Notes: generated by a model not told the origin, from the sequence alone. Counted from the stretch's first letter, positions 46,352 to 56,998 are shown. The stretch is DNA of 64,000 nt from Lachnospiraceae bacterium (GCA_015057425.1 SVEL01000009.1:34189-98188); one strand, 5' to 3'. Numbers and translations: made by a program.

Positions 46352-48040
46352 TTATTTTACTGCAGTTTTCTTTTTCTTAAGAACAACGACTACAATAATT
46401 ATCGCAATAACCGCAATTATTCCTATTGTCGTACCTATCATAATAGGCGAAATTATATTATTTTTTTCATTGCCCATCTGTCCGCCTGAATTATCATCAT
46501 TTTCCACAGCATTACCGTCTATCATTGCAAGTTCTATATCAAAATTGATGGTGAGTTCTTCTGAAAAGCTTAACATATCCGTGTCAACTGCTCCGTTTTC
46601 AGCAGTAGGGCCGTACATATTGTAAAACTCTATTCTTAAATTGCCGTTCTCTTCGGTATCATCAACAATCACTTTTGTTATATCAAAAGCAAGCGATTCA
46701 CCATCCTGCAAAACAGATGTTACTTTTGCCTTTACGGTCTCTGCAATTTTAGTATGATATGCAGCAATTTCATCATCAGACTTTAACTCTTTGATATCTA
46801 TTCCTGTAATATATTTTGCATACCCTACAAGGTCAACACAAAATACTACTGCACCTGTTACTTCCATATTGCTGCCATCTTCTCCCTTTGGTGCAGGAAG
46901 AACAAGACTATATGAGCCATTTTTCATAGTACTTATGTCTATTGCCAGCTTTGCAGCGTCATCACTCATAACAGTATAACTCCAATCTGCACTTGCAAAA
47001 CAAATCTGGCCTAATGATTTTTTCTCTAAAGGCATTGGTCGGCTCTCTGCCAAATCAACAGATACTGTATCGTCTGATGTATTATCTTCTGAAAAATCAA
47101 TTTCTTTGTTGATTTCTGCCGTTATATCATGTTCAGCACCATTTATAACAAATGTAGTAATCGAATTACCTTTTATGGTTGCCTTTAACTGATTATTCTG
47201 AACTTGTAAATTATCAAGCTTTGCCCAGTTTTCACCTGTTGCATAATCGCCACTCGTTCTTATTACCTCTACATCTTTTCCGGCATTTGCAAATGCACTT
47301 AAATCATAAGCCACATCTCTGTCTTCAGCGTTTGCATTATATGTAACAATTTTTATTTGTTTGCTTTCTTCATTAAAAGCTGCGATAGTACATGAATCTT
47401 CTGTAGTGATAACAGAGTCGCCCGGACGAATATACTTTGTGTACTGTCCGAATGCATAATACTTTTTAGTTTTCACGACAGTTTCATTATTCATATCCGC
47501 ATAACAGACACCCCAGAAACCATTGGTATCTAATGACTTCTGATCAAGTGTATCCGGGTCAAACTCATTACTTTTATCACAATATGAACCTATTGCCTGC
47601 CACATAATCCATGCAGATGGCTGAAGGTCATTAAGGTCGCTTGTTATCTGATAAGCAAAATTAAGCGCCGCACCCATTTCTCCGGCATTTTCACCCTTTA
47701 CTTCACCGCTGTCAGCTTCACTCATCCATAACTTCTTACCAAGAGTCATGGCTGTCCGGTATAGCTTTGTGCTTGAAGTAGTATTTCTTGAGTATGTGTG
47801 CGTATTAATTCTATCGAGAAGCGCGATTGCCTCATCGCTCAACTTACTTATTGCCTGATTGGTTGTAGTATCATTAGTTTCATCACAACCTGAAATATCA
47901 ATATCTGAAAGACCTTCTTTATTCATAGCCTCACTCATTGCGACAAGCATTGCCGACTGCTCTTCACCTTTTTCTATAGAACAGCCTTCCTGTTTAACGC
48001 CATAATGAGCAACATTCCATCCGTTTGATGGTTCATTCAT
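46352..48040 (-). pseudogene. 3' part of frameshifted GH30 glycoside hydrolase gene
   Basis: The frame encodes the rest of the GH30 enzyme, from the acid/base Glu in PMNEPSNGW and QEGCSIEKG to the nucleophile Glu in LWMSEADSG, then the C-terminal beta domain of the barrel enzyme, a CBM-like module (about residues 340-505) and a C-terminal membrane anchor followed by KKKK. The module is clearly homologous to module 1 of the protein at 23257-24588. There is no ribosome site at its first Met. It would make no enzyme on its own because the first half of the barrel is in the other frame. Confidence 0.85.
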
Positions 48041-48049
48041 AGGTTCAAC

Positions 48050-48058
48050 GCTTAATTT
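48050..48058 (-). other. Single-base frameshift in the GH30 gene
   Basis: On the minus strand the upstream frame ends ...GGT ATA AAT TAA. One extra T in the TT run gives AAT TTA AGC GTT GAA CCT ATG AAT GAA CCA, that is N-L-S-V-E-P-M-N-E-P, which joins both halves into a standard GH30 sequence. A one-base deletion, either real or a sequencing error, explains this best. Confidence 0.85.
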
Positions 48059-49194
48059 ATACCCTTATCAACATAATGCTTAACTACTTTTGCAAGATAT
48101 TCCGCAAATGCAGGCATTTGTTCTACAGTAATATTACTCTTTACATCATCTGTTGTTCCCGAAGTACATCCGCTTCTTGTCATAAAGTAAGGAGCAGAGT
48201 TAGAAAACATTTCTACAAGTATATCAGGACAGTATTCTATAGATTTCATTAAAACATTCTGCTGATTTTTATCAAGATTAAAATCATAATCAAATGTTCC
48301 TGTCTGTTCATTATAATTTGTCCAATATCCCGGCATATTTGAATCTGAACGTTGAATATGTGTATGTGTCGGCTCATCACCACCTCCGATATTATAGCGG
48401 ATGATATTAAGTCCGAGACCATTTTCCATACTATATAAAAGTTCTGCCGCTTCATTAGTTACCTTATCTGAACCTCCGATACGGTTCCCATACCAGCAAA
48501 GGCTTGTTCCCCAGCCTTCAAAAAAACCATTATTGGTTCTGCTTACATTTTCAGGATTGATTACTATCTTATCAGGTCCCTTTACAACCGGCTCAATATC
48601 CTTGGGAAACTCTTCTCCTCTAAGATACATATATGCATCTTTTATTTCTATAACAGTTTCATCGCCTTCAGTAAGATTTCCTATTACCATTTCACAGGTC
48701 TGTAACCAGTCTATTCCTTCCTTGCCGTTTGACTCACACAATGAAACAAAATCGCAAATCACCTTATATTCGCCTTCGCGATTAATTACATAATTGGAAA
48801 TTTCCGAAAATGCACCTGTTCCACACCATGTTGACCCTGCGTCACCTTTAAAATTCAAATTACATCCCCAAGTTACAGGAAACTCTATACCTGACCAATT
48901 TGATATTTCAAAATTTACTTGTATAGCTGCAACATCTGTACCTTTTGGAATATCATCAAATAACTTTAATTTATTTGAATTTTGTATTATCTTAATCCAG
49001 TTACTTGTTCCTTCAACTCCGGAACCGCCTACATCTTCACTTCCTAAGTCAAACTTACGAACAGAATCCGTAGGTAACAGTTTAGTTGAAGCTTTTGCCG
49101 TAACTGTTCCTAACGGCGAAAAAAACATCGCAAGCACAAGTATTGCGGATAGCGTACCTGAAATTATTGATGAAAAAATCCTTTTTAACTTCAT
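48052..49194 (-). pseudogene. 5' part of frameshifted GH30 glycoside hydrolase gene
   Basis: A 380-codon frame with a signal peptide (about 1-36), a CBM-like module (about 45-205) and the start of a GH30 barrel: FFEGWGTSLCWYGNRIGG and LNIIRYNIGGGDEPTH. These are closest to the endo-beta-1,6-galactanase-like GH30 group, though the subfamily is uncertain. It stops just before the acid/base residue because of a frameshift. The intact gene would encode about 945 residues, surface-anchored. It follows the lipoprotein gene at 49216-49839 by about 20 bp and is divergent from the AraC regulator. Confidence 0.85.
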
Positions 49195-49215
49195 TGTAAA
49201 ACCATCCTCTCCTGA

Positions 49216-49839
49216 TTAATCTAACTTTTTTGACTCATACATACTAATATCTTTTGCATCAGTAAGTGCAACTGCGCTTACAAATTCAACTGTAGTCGTT
49301 GTTGTTTCCGTAAGTCCGGGTAATACCATCTGGAATGATTCCACAGTCTGGATTGCACCGCCCAATGCCTTTGTTGCATCAAATACAAACTGATATGTTC
49401 CGTCACCTATAACTGTAAGTTTATCTGCCGCTGATGTGTCATTCCACAATGATACTGTACCATCTGCTGTAATCAACTGATAACACCAATACATTTCCTG
49501 TTGTTCACAATCCATATTGTCTACCTTAAATGTTACAACAATTGCCTGAGTTCCAGCCGGAACAGAATCTGTACTGTACACTGATAATGTCGGATCAAAT
49601 GCAGTAGATACCTTAATCCACGCTTTCCAATCGTCGTCTTTTCCTTCTACAATATCCACAAGATTAATCTTCTTTGGATTTCCCTGTTCCAACAGTTTCT
49701 TTGCAGATGCTGCAACATTTCCCTCTGTTGTTTCCGCCTGTGTTGTTGTCTCTTTATTTGTATCTTTATCATTGCTTCCACAAGCTGTAAGACAACAAAC
49801 CGCTACCACCATAATACATGCTAAATTTCTAAGTTTCAT
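49216..49839 (-). CDS. Lipoprotein with CBM-like module
   Basis: About 207 residues with a lipoprotein signal (CCLTACGSN), a Thr/Glu linker (NKETTTQAETTEG) and one module of about 150 residues. The module shows DDDWKAWIKV, GDGTYQFVFDA and TTTTTVEFVSAVAL, and resembles the N-terminal module of the neighbouring GH30 gene most (both have a W-containing core and a GxY strand). A surface sugar-binding role is inferred. GGAGG fixes the ATG at 49839. It is the first gene of the GH30 operon and is divergent from the AraC regulator, which may control it. Confidence 0.72.
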   Translation of the reverse strand: MKLRNLACIMVVAVCCLTACGSNDKDTNKETTTQAETTEGNVAASAKKLLEQGNPKKINLVDIVEGKDDDWKAWIKVSTAFDPTLSVYSTDSVPAGTQAIVVTFKVDNMDCEQQEMYWCYQLITADGTVSLWNDTSAADKLTVIGDGTYQFVFDATKALGGAIQTVESFQMVLPGLTETTTTTVEFVSAVALTDAKDISMYESKKLD

Positions 49840-49949
49840 AGCTACCTCCAAATTGTTTTTATTTTTTATCTTAACAACTCTTGCTTAGTAAAACAATGAA
49901 TGGTATTATCTATATTGAACTATTTGAACATTTTTGAAAGGATTTTTTT

Positions 49950-50804
49950 ATGTGGTATTATATGTATCCCGACACGGAACTTGTTGCAGATATGCCTTAC
50001 TATCTTCAGAGCATCGGCAAACACGAGCTGCAACCACGTATTTCCAAACCTATGGGGGACGAAAATGACCAGTTTTTCTATAACTCCATCGGCGAAGGAA
50101 CTTTATTTCTCCGTGATATAAAATACACTATCCCAGCGGGATATGGCTTTTTTATCCCTGCCGGAACTCCCCATGAATACTATCCAAACAGCTCTGTGTG
50201 GGACGTAAGATGGATGGTTCCAAAGGGAACCGGTCTCCCTTTGTTATACGAAAAATTAGGAATTAAAGGCGGCGTTTATCGCTTGGAAAGTATTACAGGA
50301 CTGGAAATCCAGCTTAATATAATGCGCGAAGAATTACTGAACAATAGTGTTTATGGAAATATTCACGCATCTTCTCATGTACAGGAATATATTGTAGAAT
50401 TTGCACGTCAGGCAGGCTTACTTCCCGCCAAATCCGCAGAGAAAAATGTTCAAAACGTACATAAAAAAAGTACATACCAGAGACATATGAATACAATCGC
50501 TGACTTTGTCGACCACCAATTTATGAATCATATAACAGAAAATGACTTATGCAACCTTATGCAGATAACACCACAGCATCTTTGCAGAATAACAAGAACA
50601 TGCATAGGAATGAGTCCTACAGAATACATTAACCATATCCGCATCGAAAAGGCAAAACTGTATCTTCGTAACACTAATTACAACGCCTGTGAAATTGCCA
50701 AGCGTTGCGGATATGATAATAACAATTATTTCTGGCGAAATTTTAAAAAAATCACCGGACTTGCGCCCGGTGAATATAAAAGAAAATATGGAATTAAAAT
50801 ATAA
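49950..50804 (+). CDS. AraC-family regulator with cupin sensor domain
   Basis: A 284-residue regulator. Residues 1-150 form the cupin-type sugar-sensing domain (GEGTLFLRD, PAGYGFFIPAGTPHEY), and the last 100 residues form two helix-turn-helix motifs with the AraC signature CGYDNNNYFWRNFKKITGLAPGEYKRK. It is divergent from the lipoprotein/GH30 operon, with about 110 bp between them, so it is the likely regulator of that operon. Its stop codon is only three bases from the stop of pgi on the other strand, with no terminator between them. Confidence 0.9.
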   Translation: MWYYMYPDTELVADMPYYLQSIGKHELQPRISKPMGDENDQFFYNSIGEGTLFLRDIKYTIPAGYGFFIPAGTPHEYYPNSSVWDVRWMVPKGTGLPLLYEKLGIKGGVYRLESITGLEIQLNIMREELLNNSVYGNIHASSHVQEYIVEFARQAGLLPAKSAEKNVQNVHKKSTYQRHMNTIADFVDHQFMNHITENDLCNLMQITPQHLCRITRTCIGMSPTEYINHIRIEKAKLYLRNTNYNACEIAKRCGYDNNNYFWRNFKKITGLAPGEYKRKYGIKI

Positions 50805-50807
50805 ACC

Positions 50808-52388
50808 TTAAATATTTAACAAATCACTGTATGCCTTAAGTGCACCGTCTGTCTCATGAGCAAGGACACGCTTAGCAAGAACTTTACCAAGCTGTACACC
50901 TTCCTGGTCGAAGCTGTTAACATTCCATGCAAATCCCTGGTACATAATCTTGTTTTCGAAGTGTGAAAGAAGTGCCCCAAGAGATTTAGGGTCAAGCTTA
51001 TCACCTATGATAATACTTGACGGACGTCCGCCTTCAAAATACTTATTTCTGTCATCATCCGACTTACCGCACGCAAACGCAACTATCTGAGCAACAACGT
51101 TAGCACAAAGCTTCTGCTGACTTGTACTGTCCTGAATCACAACATCTCTGCCCATCTGGCTGTTCTTAAATCCGACAAACTGAAGAGGTACAATATCTGT
51201 TCCCTGATGAAGTAACTGATAGAAAGAATGCTGTCCGTTTGTTCCCGGTTCACCAAAGATAACAGGACCTGTCTGATAGTCTACAGGTTCACCAAAACGA
51301 TTCACTGACTTTCCGTTTGACTCCATATCTAACTGCTGTAAGTGTGCAGGGAAACGGCTAAGTGCCTGTGAATACGGAAGAACTGCTGTATTTTCATATC
51401 CAAGTACATTTCTTTCGTATACACCGATTAAAGCATCTAACATAGCAGGGTTTGCAAGTAAATCTTTATTGGCAGCAAGTTTGTCTTCTTCAGCTGCGCC
51501 TTCAAGAAACTGTGCAAATACTTCCGGACCAAATGCAAGAGATAATACTGCTCCTCCTACTGCTGAGGTAGATGAAAAACGTCCACCAATATAATCATCC
51601 ATAAAGAATGCTGCAAGATAATCATCACTCTTAGCAAGTGGGGAAGTTTCACTTGTAACTGCAACCATATGCTTAGATGGGTCTAAACCTGCATTCTTAA
51701 GCGCATCCTTAACAAATGATTCATTAGTAAGTGTTTCAAGTGTTGTACCTGATTTTGAAACAAGTACAAAAAGAGAATGTTCTACATCTATTGTATTTAA
51801 AACTGCTGCCGCATCATCAGGGTCTACGTTACTGATGAACTTAGCTTCCATCTTAAATGTGTTATTTACTTTAGCCCAATTTTCAAGTGCTAAGTACATT
51901 GCACGTGGTCCAAGGTCACTGCCACCAATACCAATCTGTACAACCGTTGTAAACTTTTCACCTGCAGCATTGGTAATTTCTCCATTATGAACTTTGTTTG
52001 CAAACTCGGTAATTTTGTTCTGCTGTTCTACGTAGAAGTTTCTCTTGTCTCCTCCGTCAGCTACAACTGCTTCACCTAACTGTCCGCGTGTCATGTGATG
52101 AAGTACAAGACGCTTCTCACCTGTATTAATAACTTCTCCGTTATAAAGTGCTTCAAACTTTTCTGCAAGCTGCATCTCATCTGCCAACTTTGCAAGAACT
52201 GCCAAAACATTGTCATCAACCTGCTTAGCCGCATAATTAAATGCAAGGCCTGCTGCCATTGGCACGCTGTAATTCTTTACACGTTTCCCACCATTTTCTC
52301 CTGACATAACTTCTGCAAGGTTAACCTTTTCGACATTAGAAAGTTCTTTATAAGACGCTACTGTGTCTAAATTATTCCAGCTAATCAT
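50808..52388 (-). CDS. pgi: Glucose-6-phosphate isomerase
   Basis: A protein of about 526 residues and a standard member of the family. It has VVQIGIGGSDLGPRAM, the phosphate-binding SKSGTTLETLTNE, the catalytic Glu in GQHSFYQLLHQG (GTNGQHSF) and the late Lys region. It interconverts glucose-6-phosphate and fructose-6-phosphate, linking glucose from the locus to glycolysis. The ATG at 52388 has AAGGAGG at ideal spacing, so the ten-residue upstream extension is rejected. It has its own promoter and is probably housekeeping rather than part of the glycan locus. Confidence 0.95.
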   Translation of the reverse strand: MISWNNLDTVASYKELSNVEKVNLAEVMSGENGGKRVKNYSVPMAAGLAFNYAAKQVDDNVLAVLAKLADEMQLAEKFEALYNGEVINTGEKRLVLHHMTRGQLGEAVVADGGDKRNFYVEQQNKITEFANKVHNGEITNAAGEKFTTVVQIGIGGSDLGPRAMYLALENWAKVNNTFKMEAKFISNVDPDDAAAVLNTIDVEHSLFVLVSKSGTTLETLTNESFVKDALKNAGLDPSKHMVAVTSETSPLAKSDDYLAAFFMDDYIGGRFSSTSAVGGAVLSLAFGPEVFAQFLEGAAEEDKLAANKDLLANPAMLDALIGVYERNVLGYENTAVLPYSQALSRFPAHLQQLDMESNGKSVNRFGEPVDYQTGPVIFGEPGTNGQHSFYQLLHQGTDIVPLQFVGFKNSQMGRDVVIQDSTSQQKLCANVVAQIVAFACGKSDDDRNKYFEGGRPSSIIIGDKLDPKSLGALLSHFENKIMYQGFAWNVNSFDQEGVQLGKVLAKRVLAHETDGALKAYSDLLNI

Positions 52389-52452
52389 ATTTGCCTCCTT
52401 GATACTAATCTCCTTCATTTAACGTTATTTATATCACGCCGTATTAACTTAT

Positions 52453-52481
52453 ATTATACTATTATTTGTGTTTCAATTCAA
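52453..52481 (-). promoter_or_regulatory. Sigma-A promoter of pgi
   Basis: On the minus strand TTGAAT is separated by 17 bp from TATAAT, about 65 bp upstream of the pgi start. Confidence 0.75.
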
Positions 52482-52491
52482 GTATTGTGTT

Positions 52492-54561
52492 CTATCCTAT
52501 CACTTCCGTACGTTCAGTCATATTATGCACAACTTCTTTAATCATAAGCGGTAAAAACGGTTTTGTAATGTAATCATCACAACCGTATTCCTTAAATTCT
52601 ATAGATGTATCAAGTGTTTTATCGCTTGTCATAAGTACAACCGGGGTCTGGTACTTTTCTCTGATTAGTTTAAGTGTCTCAAGTCCGTCCATTCCCGGCA
52701 TCTTTACGTCTAACATAATCAGGTCAAAAGACTGTTTTTTCAATTCTTCAAGAGCAGCCATGCCGCTTTCTACAGATGTTACCTCATACATCGGTTCATC
52801 CTTCATAATATGTGCAATAATCTTGTTATTGAGCATTTCATCATCGACCGTAAGAATCTTTCTCTGCATAGAATCTGTCTGCTTCATGGTATAATCCTTA
52901 TCTTCGTCTATCATCTGAAGCATAATTTTTGCTATATCCGGGTCAAACTGAGTTCCCATTCCTTTGACAATTTCACTTCTGACAACATCCTGCGGAAGTG
53001 CATTACGGTAACTTCTGTTACTTGCCATAGCATCATAAGAATCTGCAATACCAAGAATTCTTGCAACTTCCGGTATCCTGTCTCCTGCAAGACCATTCGG
53101 ATAACCTTTTCCGTCATATCTTTCATGATGATACTTTGCAGCAATGGCGATGACACTATCCTCTGAAATACCTCGTAATATATGATATCCTGTTATAGAA
53201 TGAATCTTTATAATATTGTATTCTTCGTCTGTGAGTTTACCCGGCTTATTGATGAGTTCCGCAGGGACTCTTATCTTACCTACATCATGAAGAAGTCCGG
53301 CACGATATATTTCTTCCTGTTTTTCTTTACTTTTACCCATTCTTGCCGCTATCATACGTGCATACTTAGCAACTCTCTTTGAATGACCGCTTGTATATCT
53401 GTCCTTTGCATCCACAGCTTCACTAAGCGCCGTAACTGTCTGCATAAACAGCTCTTCCATCTTTTTTTCCTGTTTCATCAGTTCAGCTGTTTTCTCTTCT
53501 ACTGTTTCTTCAAGCTCATCATTAACTTTCTGTAATTCATCATTATTAGAAGCCAGACTGTTTACATACTTCCATCTATGGGTATCTTCCTTGATTTCTA
53601 TCATATATCCGTATGGTTTCTTGTGATATACTATTCTTTCAACGCGACACTCATAATGCTTATCTTCTTTCTCATAACTGAATTCTTCACTATTATCACT
53701 ATCATATTCATTTATCCAGTTTAAAATCAGTTGCATTCCGGATATATGTTTTACCTGTTTATCTATTACACATTTTGAAAGATCAGGAAAAATATCAACG
53801 GCAATATTGTTACATCCCAAGTATCTCAGCCCATTATCAAACATAATATAGCCTAAAGTTTCCTGTTTTTTAATTACCCCGGCTATATTATCTTCAATAT
53901 TGTAAACTGCTACTCTTCTATACATATACAAGAATATAAAGCTGTCTATAACATATATCAGCGGTATAACCTCTATATCAGGATTAATCATCCTTACAAG
54001 CAAAAATAAAACAATAGATGCAATGCCTGTAGCTATAAGTGCCCACAAATTCTTTCGTGAAACAGCATTCTTTCGTGCCATGCTGTATATGAGAATCAAC
54101 AGTTCAAATATTAAGTAACCATATAGTATTACATAGAAAAATGTGTGGCCAACACCATATTCCCTACCCAATACAGTTGCATCTCCCAGTTTATCTAAGT
54201 AAATATTCTTATAATATATGTCGCTGAATCCAATAGTAAGCACCATACCATACACAATGGTACTGTACGCATACATACATATTTTCAACAGGCGGTGTAC
54301 CTTGAATTTACAAATCTCACAAGTCAGAAGCAGTGTAACAAGAGGAATAAAGCAACCACCTAAGTAACAGATTTTATTGGCAAGCGCTGCTTCTGATAAA
54401 TCGGTTGAAATAGCCATTGTGAAATATCCCATATTGGAAATAGCAATAAGCAATATCAGTATCATCAGGTAAAAATTAGTTTTCTTTGCTTCAAATGTAC
54501 ATACCAACACTATTAAACTAAATAAGGTAAGTAGCGCTGCTAATCCATAATATAATAACAT
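52492..54561 (-). CDS. 7TM sensor, PAS, HD-GYP phosphodiesterase and receiver domain protein
   Basis: A 689-residue protein. Seven membrane helices (about 1-215) resemble the histidine-kinase N-terminal 7TM sensor; a PAS-like region (about 230-330) and a coiled coil follow. The HD-GYP domain (about 375-545) is intact: HSKRVAKYA, LLHDVGK and the HHERYDGKGYP triad. It ends with a receiver domain (about 565-685) with Asp in MLDVKMPGMDG and Lys in ITKPF. HD-GYP domains hydrolyse cyclic di-GMP or related dinucleotides. Its start is inside the stop region of the hybrid kinase gene, so the receiver probably takes phosphate from that kinase's Hpt domain. Confidence 0.9.
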   Translation of the reverse strand: MLLYYGLAALLTLFSLIVLVCTFEAKKTNFYLMILILLIAISNMGYFTMAISTDLSEAALANKICYLGGCFIPLVTLLLTCEICKFKVHRLLKICMYAYSTIVYGMVLTIGFSDIYYKNIYLDKLGDATVLGREYGVGHTFFYVILYGYLIFELLILIYSMARKNAVSRKNLWALIATGIASIVLFLLVRMINPDIEVIPLIYVIDSFIFLYMYRRVAVYNIEDNIAGVIKKQETLGYIMFDNGLRYLGCNNIAVDIFPDLSKCVIDKQVKHISGMQLILNWINEYDSDNSEEFSYEKEDKHYECRVERIVYHKKPYGYMIEIKEDTHRWKYVNSLASNNDELQKVNDELEETVEEKTAELMKQEKKMEELFMQTVTALSEAVDAKDRYTSGHSKRVAKYARMIAARMGKSKEKQEEIYRAGLLHDVGKIRVPAELINKPGKLTDEEYNIIKIHSITGYHILRGISEDSVIAIAAKYHHERYDGKGYPNGLAGDRIPEVARILGIADSYDAMASNRSYRNALPQDVVRSEIVKGMGTQFDPDIAKIMLQMIDEDKDYTMKQTDSMQRKILTVDDEMLNNKIIAHIMKDEPMYEVTSVESGMAALEELKKQSFDLIMLDVKMPGMDGLETLKLIREKYQTPVVLMTSDKTLDTSIEFKEYGCDDYITKPFLPLMIKEVVHNMTERTEVIG

Positions 54562-54565
54562 ACGG

Positions 54566-56836
54566 TTATTCTCCTTTCTGTACCGACACTGCCTTTCTGT
54601 ATTGCTGGCATATTCTGTCGTACATTTTAAAGATTTTTTCCTGCATATCGGTTATCTCATCAGAAAAGCTTTCTCTTGTAAGCTTTTCCATTTCAAATGC
54701 TAAATCACCCATTTCCTTGGCACCTAAGGAATATGACGTACTCTTAAATCCATGAATTCTTATACAATAATTTTTGTAATCCCTGTCCTGATAAAACTTT
54801 GTAAGTTCTTCTTTAACAGTTAATTTTGTAAAGTCATCGAACAGTTCAAGGTAAAACTCTTCATCTCCGCCGCTTGTAGCCAATCCCACGGCAAAGTCAA
54901 CTTCCGGAAGTCTTATTTTCAATGAATCAATCACCGACATCTGTTCTTCTTCCACTGTTATTGCACTTTCTTCCAAATCATCTCTGATTATTAAATGTGC
55001 AGGAAGATTTTTTAAGATAACTTCATCCAATCGATTTAACATAATAGGCTTGGAAAGGAAATCATCAAAACCTGCTTCCAGATACATCGCTTTGTCTTCT
55101 GCACTTGAATTGGCGGTTAGCATAACAATCGGAACATTATCGCACATATGATTACTACGTATGATCCTAAATGTTTCCATTCCATCCATTTCCGGCATCA
55201 TATGATCAAGGAATATCATATCAAAATGCTGTTCGCATACTTTCTTTATACATTCCTTGCCACTTTCTGCAGTACTAACTTGTATCTCCGTTCTCTTAAG
55301 AAGATTAACTATAACTTTAAGATTCATCTTATTGTCGTCAACGACAAGCACTTTGGCTGCCGGTGCCACATAGCTTATTTCAGTTTCAACAGCCTTTTTA
55401 GTGGCAGCATTTCCTTGCTTAAAATCACCTAAAGGTTTTATATCCACAATCTTTTGCTCAATATCAAAAGAAAATTCACTTCCCTTTTCATATTCGCTAT
55501 GTATATTCAACTTACTTCCCATTAAACTTAGAAGCTGCTGTACTATCTTCATTCCAAGGCCTGAACCTTCCACATTACGATTACGTTTCTCGTCAAATCT
55601 TTGAAATACATCATATATCTTTCCGATATCTTCTTCTTTTATTCCTATACCGGTATCTGCCACTTCATAATGAAGTACTGCATTTTCTCCATTTACGTCA
55701 CATTTTAATCGTAGTGTAACTGCACCTTTTTCCGTATACTTAACTCCATTAGTCAAAAGATTTACAAGAACCTGTTTAATCTTTTTATCATCACCGTAAA
55801 GCTTTGCAGGAACAGAAGAATCAATGTCAAATACAAGTTTCAGTCCCTTATCCTTAGCTTTAAGACTTATCATACTGTAAAGTTCATTTAACATATCAGA
55901 TATTTCATATTCGCCACAAATCACTTCCATTTTTCCTGATTCAATCTTTGATGAATCTAAAATATCATTGATTATATTTAAAAGAGTAAATGATGCATTC
56001 TTCGCATCATAAGCGTACCCTTTGACATTTTCATCCTCACATTCACGAATAATCATTTCATTCATTCCGATAACTGTGTTTACAGGAGTCCTTATTTCAT
56101 GAGACATTCTTGCAAGGAATTGGGATTTTGCCTGATTTGCACGTTCAGCTTCTTCCTTCGCCTTTGCAAGTTCATCTGTAAGTCGTGCCTTTTCAAGGCT
56201 TCCACTTACTATAGTAAAGATACTTCTGCACGCAAAAACAAACCCTATATAAACAAGACATCTTGGCAAGACAAAAAATAATGCAAGGGTAAGCATAGGA
56301 TTTTCATTTATCTGAGTAAGTATAAATTCACCATCTACTATATATGAGTTCAGATTGCCCGTTGTAAGAAGTGTCATATTGGCATCACACAGGCCAAAAT
56401 AATATCCTCCGTAAACTACTACAAAAGTACTTACAACCGTCAGTATATAGACAACTTTTATGAATCTTTTTGATGAGTACATTGTTGCCACAAGAAGCGG
56501 CAATGCTGCAATAAGAACTACGTGATACGTAACAAACACGCCCATAATGGTAAATATCGCTATATTACATACCATAATAAAATACTTGGTTGCTTTTGCT
56601 TCCAATGATATAAGTCTCGATACAATCATAACGATGGCATATATAATCACCGACGGAATATAACTAAACAGCATCAGTTTCTGTTCTATTATAAATATTC
56701 CGACAACGTTCAGTATAAAGGCAATCGTATAAACTGACATTGACACTGTAATAAATTTTAACGCATATCTGTTGGCTACATATTCCTCATTTCTGATATA
56801 TTCAGATATTTCATCCTGCGTCTGTAATGGTTCCAT
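54566..56836 (-). CDS. Hybrid sensor histidine kinase with receiver and Hpt domains
   Basis: A 756-residue kinase. About five to six membrane helices (20-215) form the sensor. The dimerisation domain has the phosphorylated His in [14 protein letters not shown]; the ATPase has [13 protein letters not shown] and ADTGIGI and [11 protein letters not shown] receiver domain follows (Asp in [13 protein letters not shown], Lys in LSKPI) and then an Hpt domain with His in [15 protein letters not shown]. This order gives a full phosphorelay in one chain. The downstream HD-GYP-REC gene begins at its stop codon, which makes that receiver the probable final target. Confidence 0.93.
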   Translation of the reverse strand: MEPLQTQDEISEYIRNEEYVANRYALKFITVSMSVYTIAFILNVVGIFIIEQKLMLFSYIPSVIIYAIVMIVSRLISLEAKATKYFIMVCNIAIFTIMGVFVTYHVVLIAALPLLVATMYSSKRFIKVVYILTVVSTFVVVYGGYYFGLCDANMTLLTTGNLNSYIVDGEFILTQINENPMLTLALFFVLPRCLVYIGFVFACRSIFTIVSGSLEKARLTDELAKAKEEAERANQAKSQFLARMSHEIRTPVNTVIGMNEMIIRECEDENVKGYAYDAKNASFTLLNIINDILDSSKIESGKMEVICGEYEISDMLNELYSMISLKAKDKGLKLVFDIDSSVPAKLYGDDKKIKQVLVNLLTNGVKYTEKGAVTLRLKCDVNGENAVLHYEVADTGIGIKEEDIGKIYDVFQRFDEKRNRNVEGSGLGMKIVQQLLSLMGSKLNIHSEYEKGSEFSFDIEQKIVDIKPLGDFKQGNAATKKAVETEISYVAPAAKVLVVDDNKMNLKVIVNLLKRTEIQVSTAESGKECIKKVCEQHFDMIFLDHMMPEMDGMETFRIIRSNHMCDNVPIVMLTANSSAEDKAMYLEAGFDDFLSKPIMLNRLDEVILKNLPAHLIIRDDLEESAITVEEEQMSVIDSLKIRLPEVDFAVGLATSGGDEEFYLELFDDFTKLTVKEELTKFYQDRDYKNYCIRIHGFKSTSYSLGAKEMGDLAFEMEKLTRESFSDEITDMQEKIFKMYDRICQQYRKAVSVQKGE

Positions 56837-56965
56837 ATTACCTCCGTATCCATAGTTTACTCACATTCAATCACATCTGTATAAAATTATACTACAGGAA
56901 AGAATACTTTACAAGTTTTTAAAACACTATAAATATTTTGATATAATGCTTTATCGGATGTATTT

Positions 56966-56998
56966 AAAAAGGTTGCCACCTTCTACGGTGACAACCTT
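56966..56998 (-). terminator. Terminator of the chemotaxis receptor gene
   Basis: A 12-bp stem AAGGTTGTCACC/GGTGGCAACCTT with one G-U pair in the minus-strand RNA, followed by TTTTT. It ends the transcript about 15 bp beyond the stop codon. Confidence 0.85.

Noticed and set aside
48050..48058. Programmed -1 ribosomal frameshift in the GH30 gene
   Set aside because: A -1 shift would join the frames, but no X-XXY-YYZ slippery sequence is present and GH30 genes are not known to use one. A one-base loss or read error is simpler.
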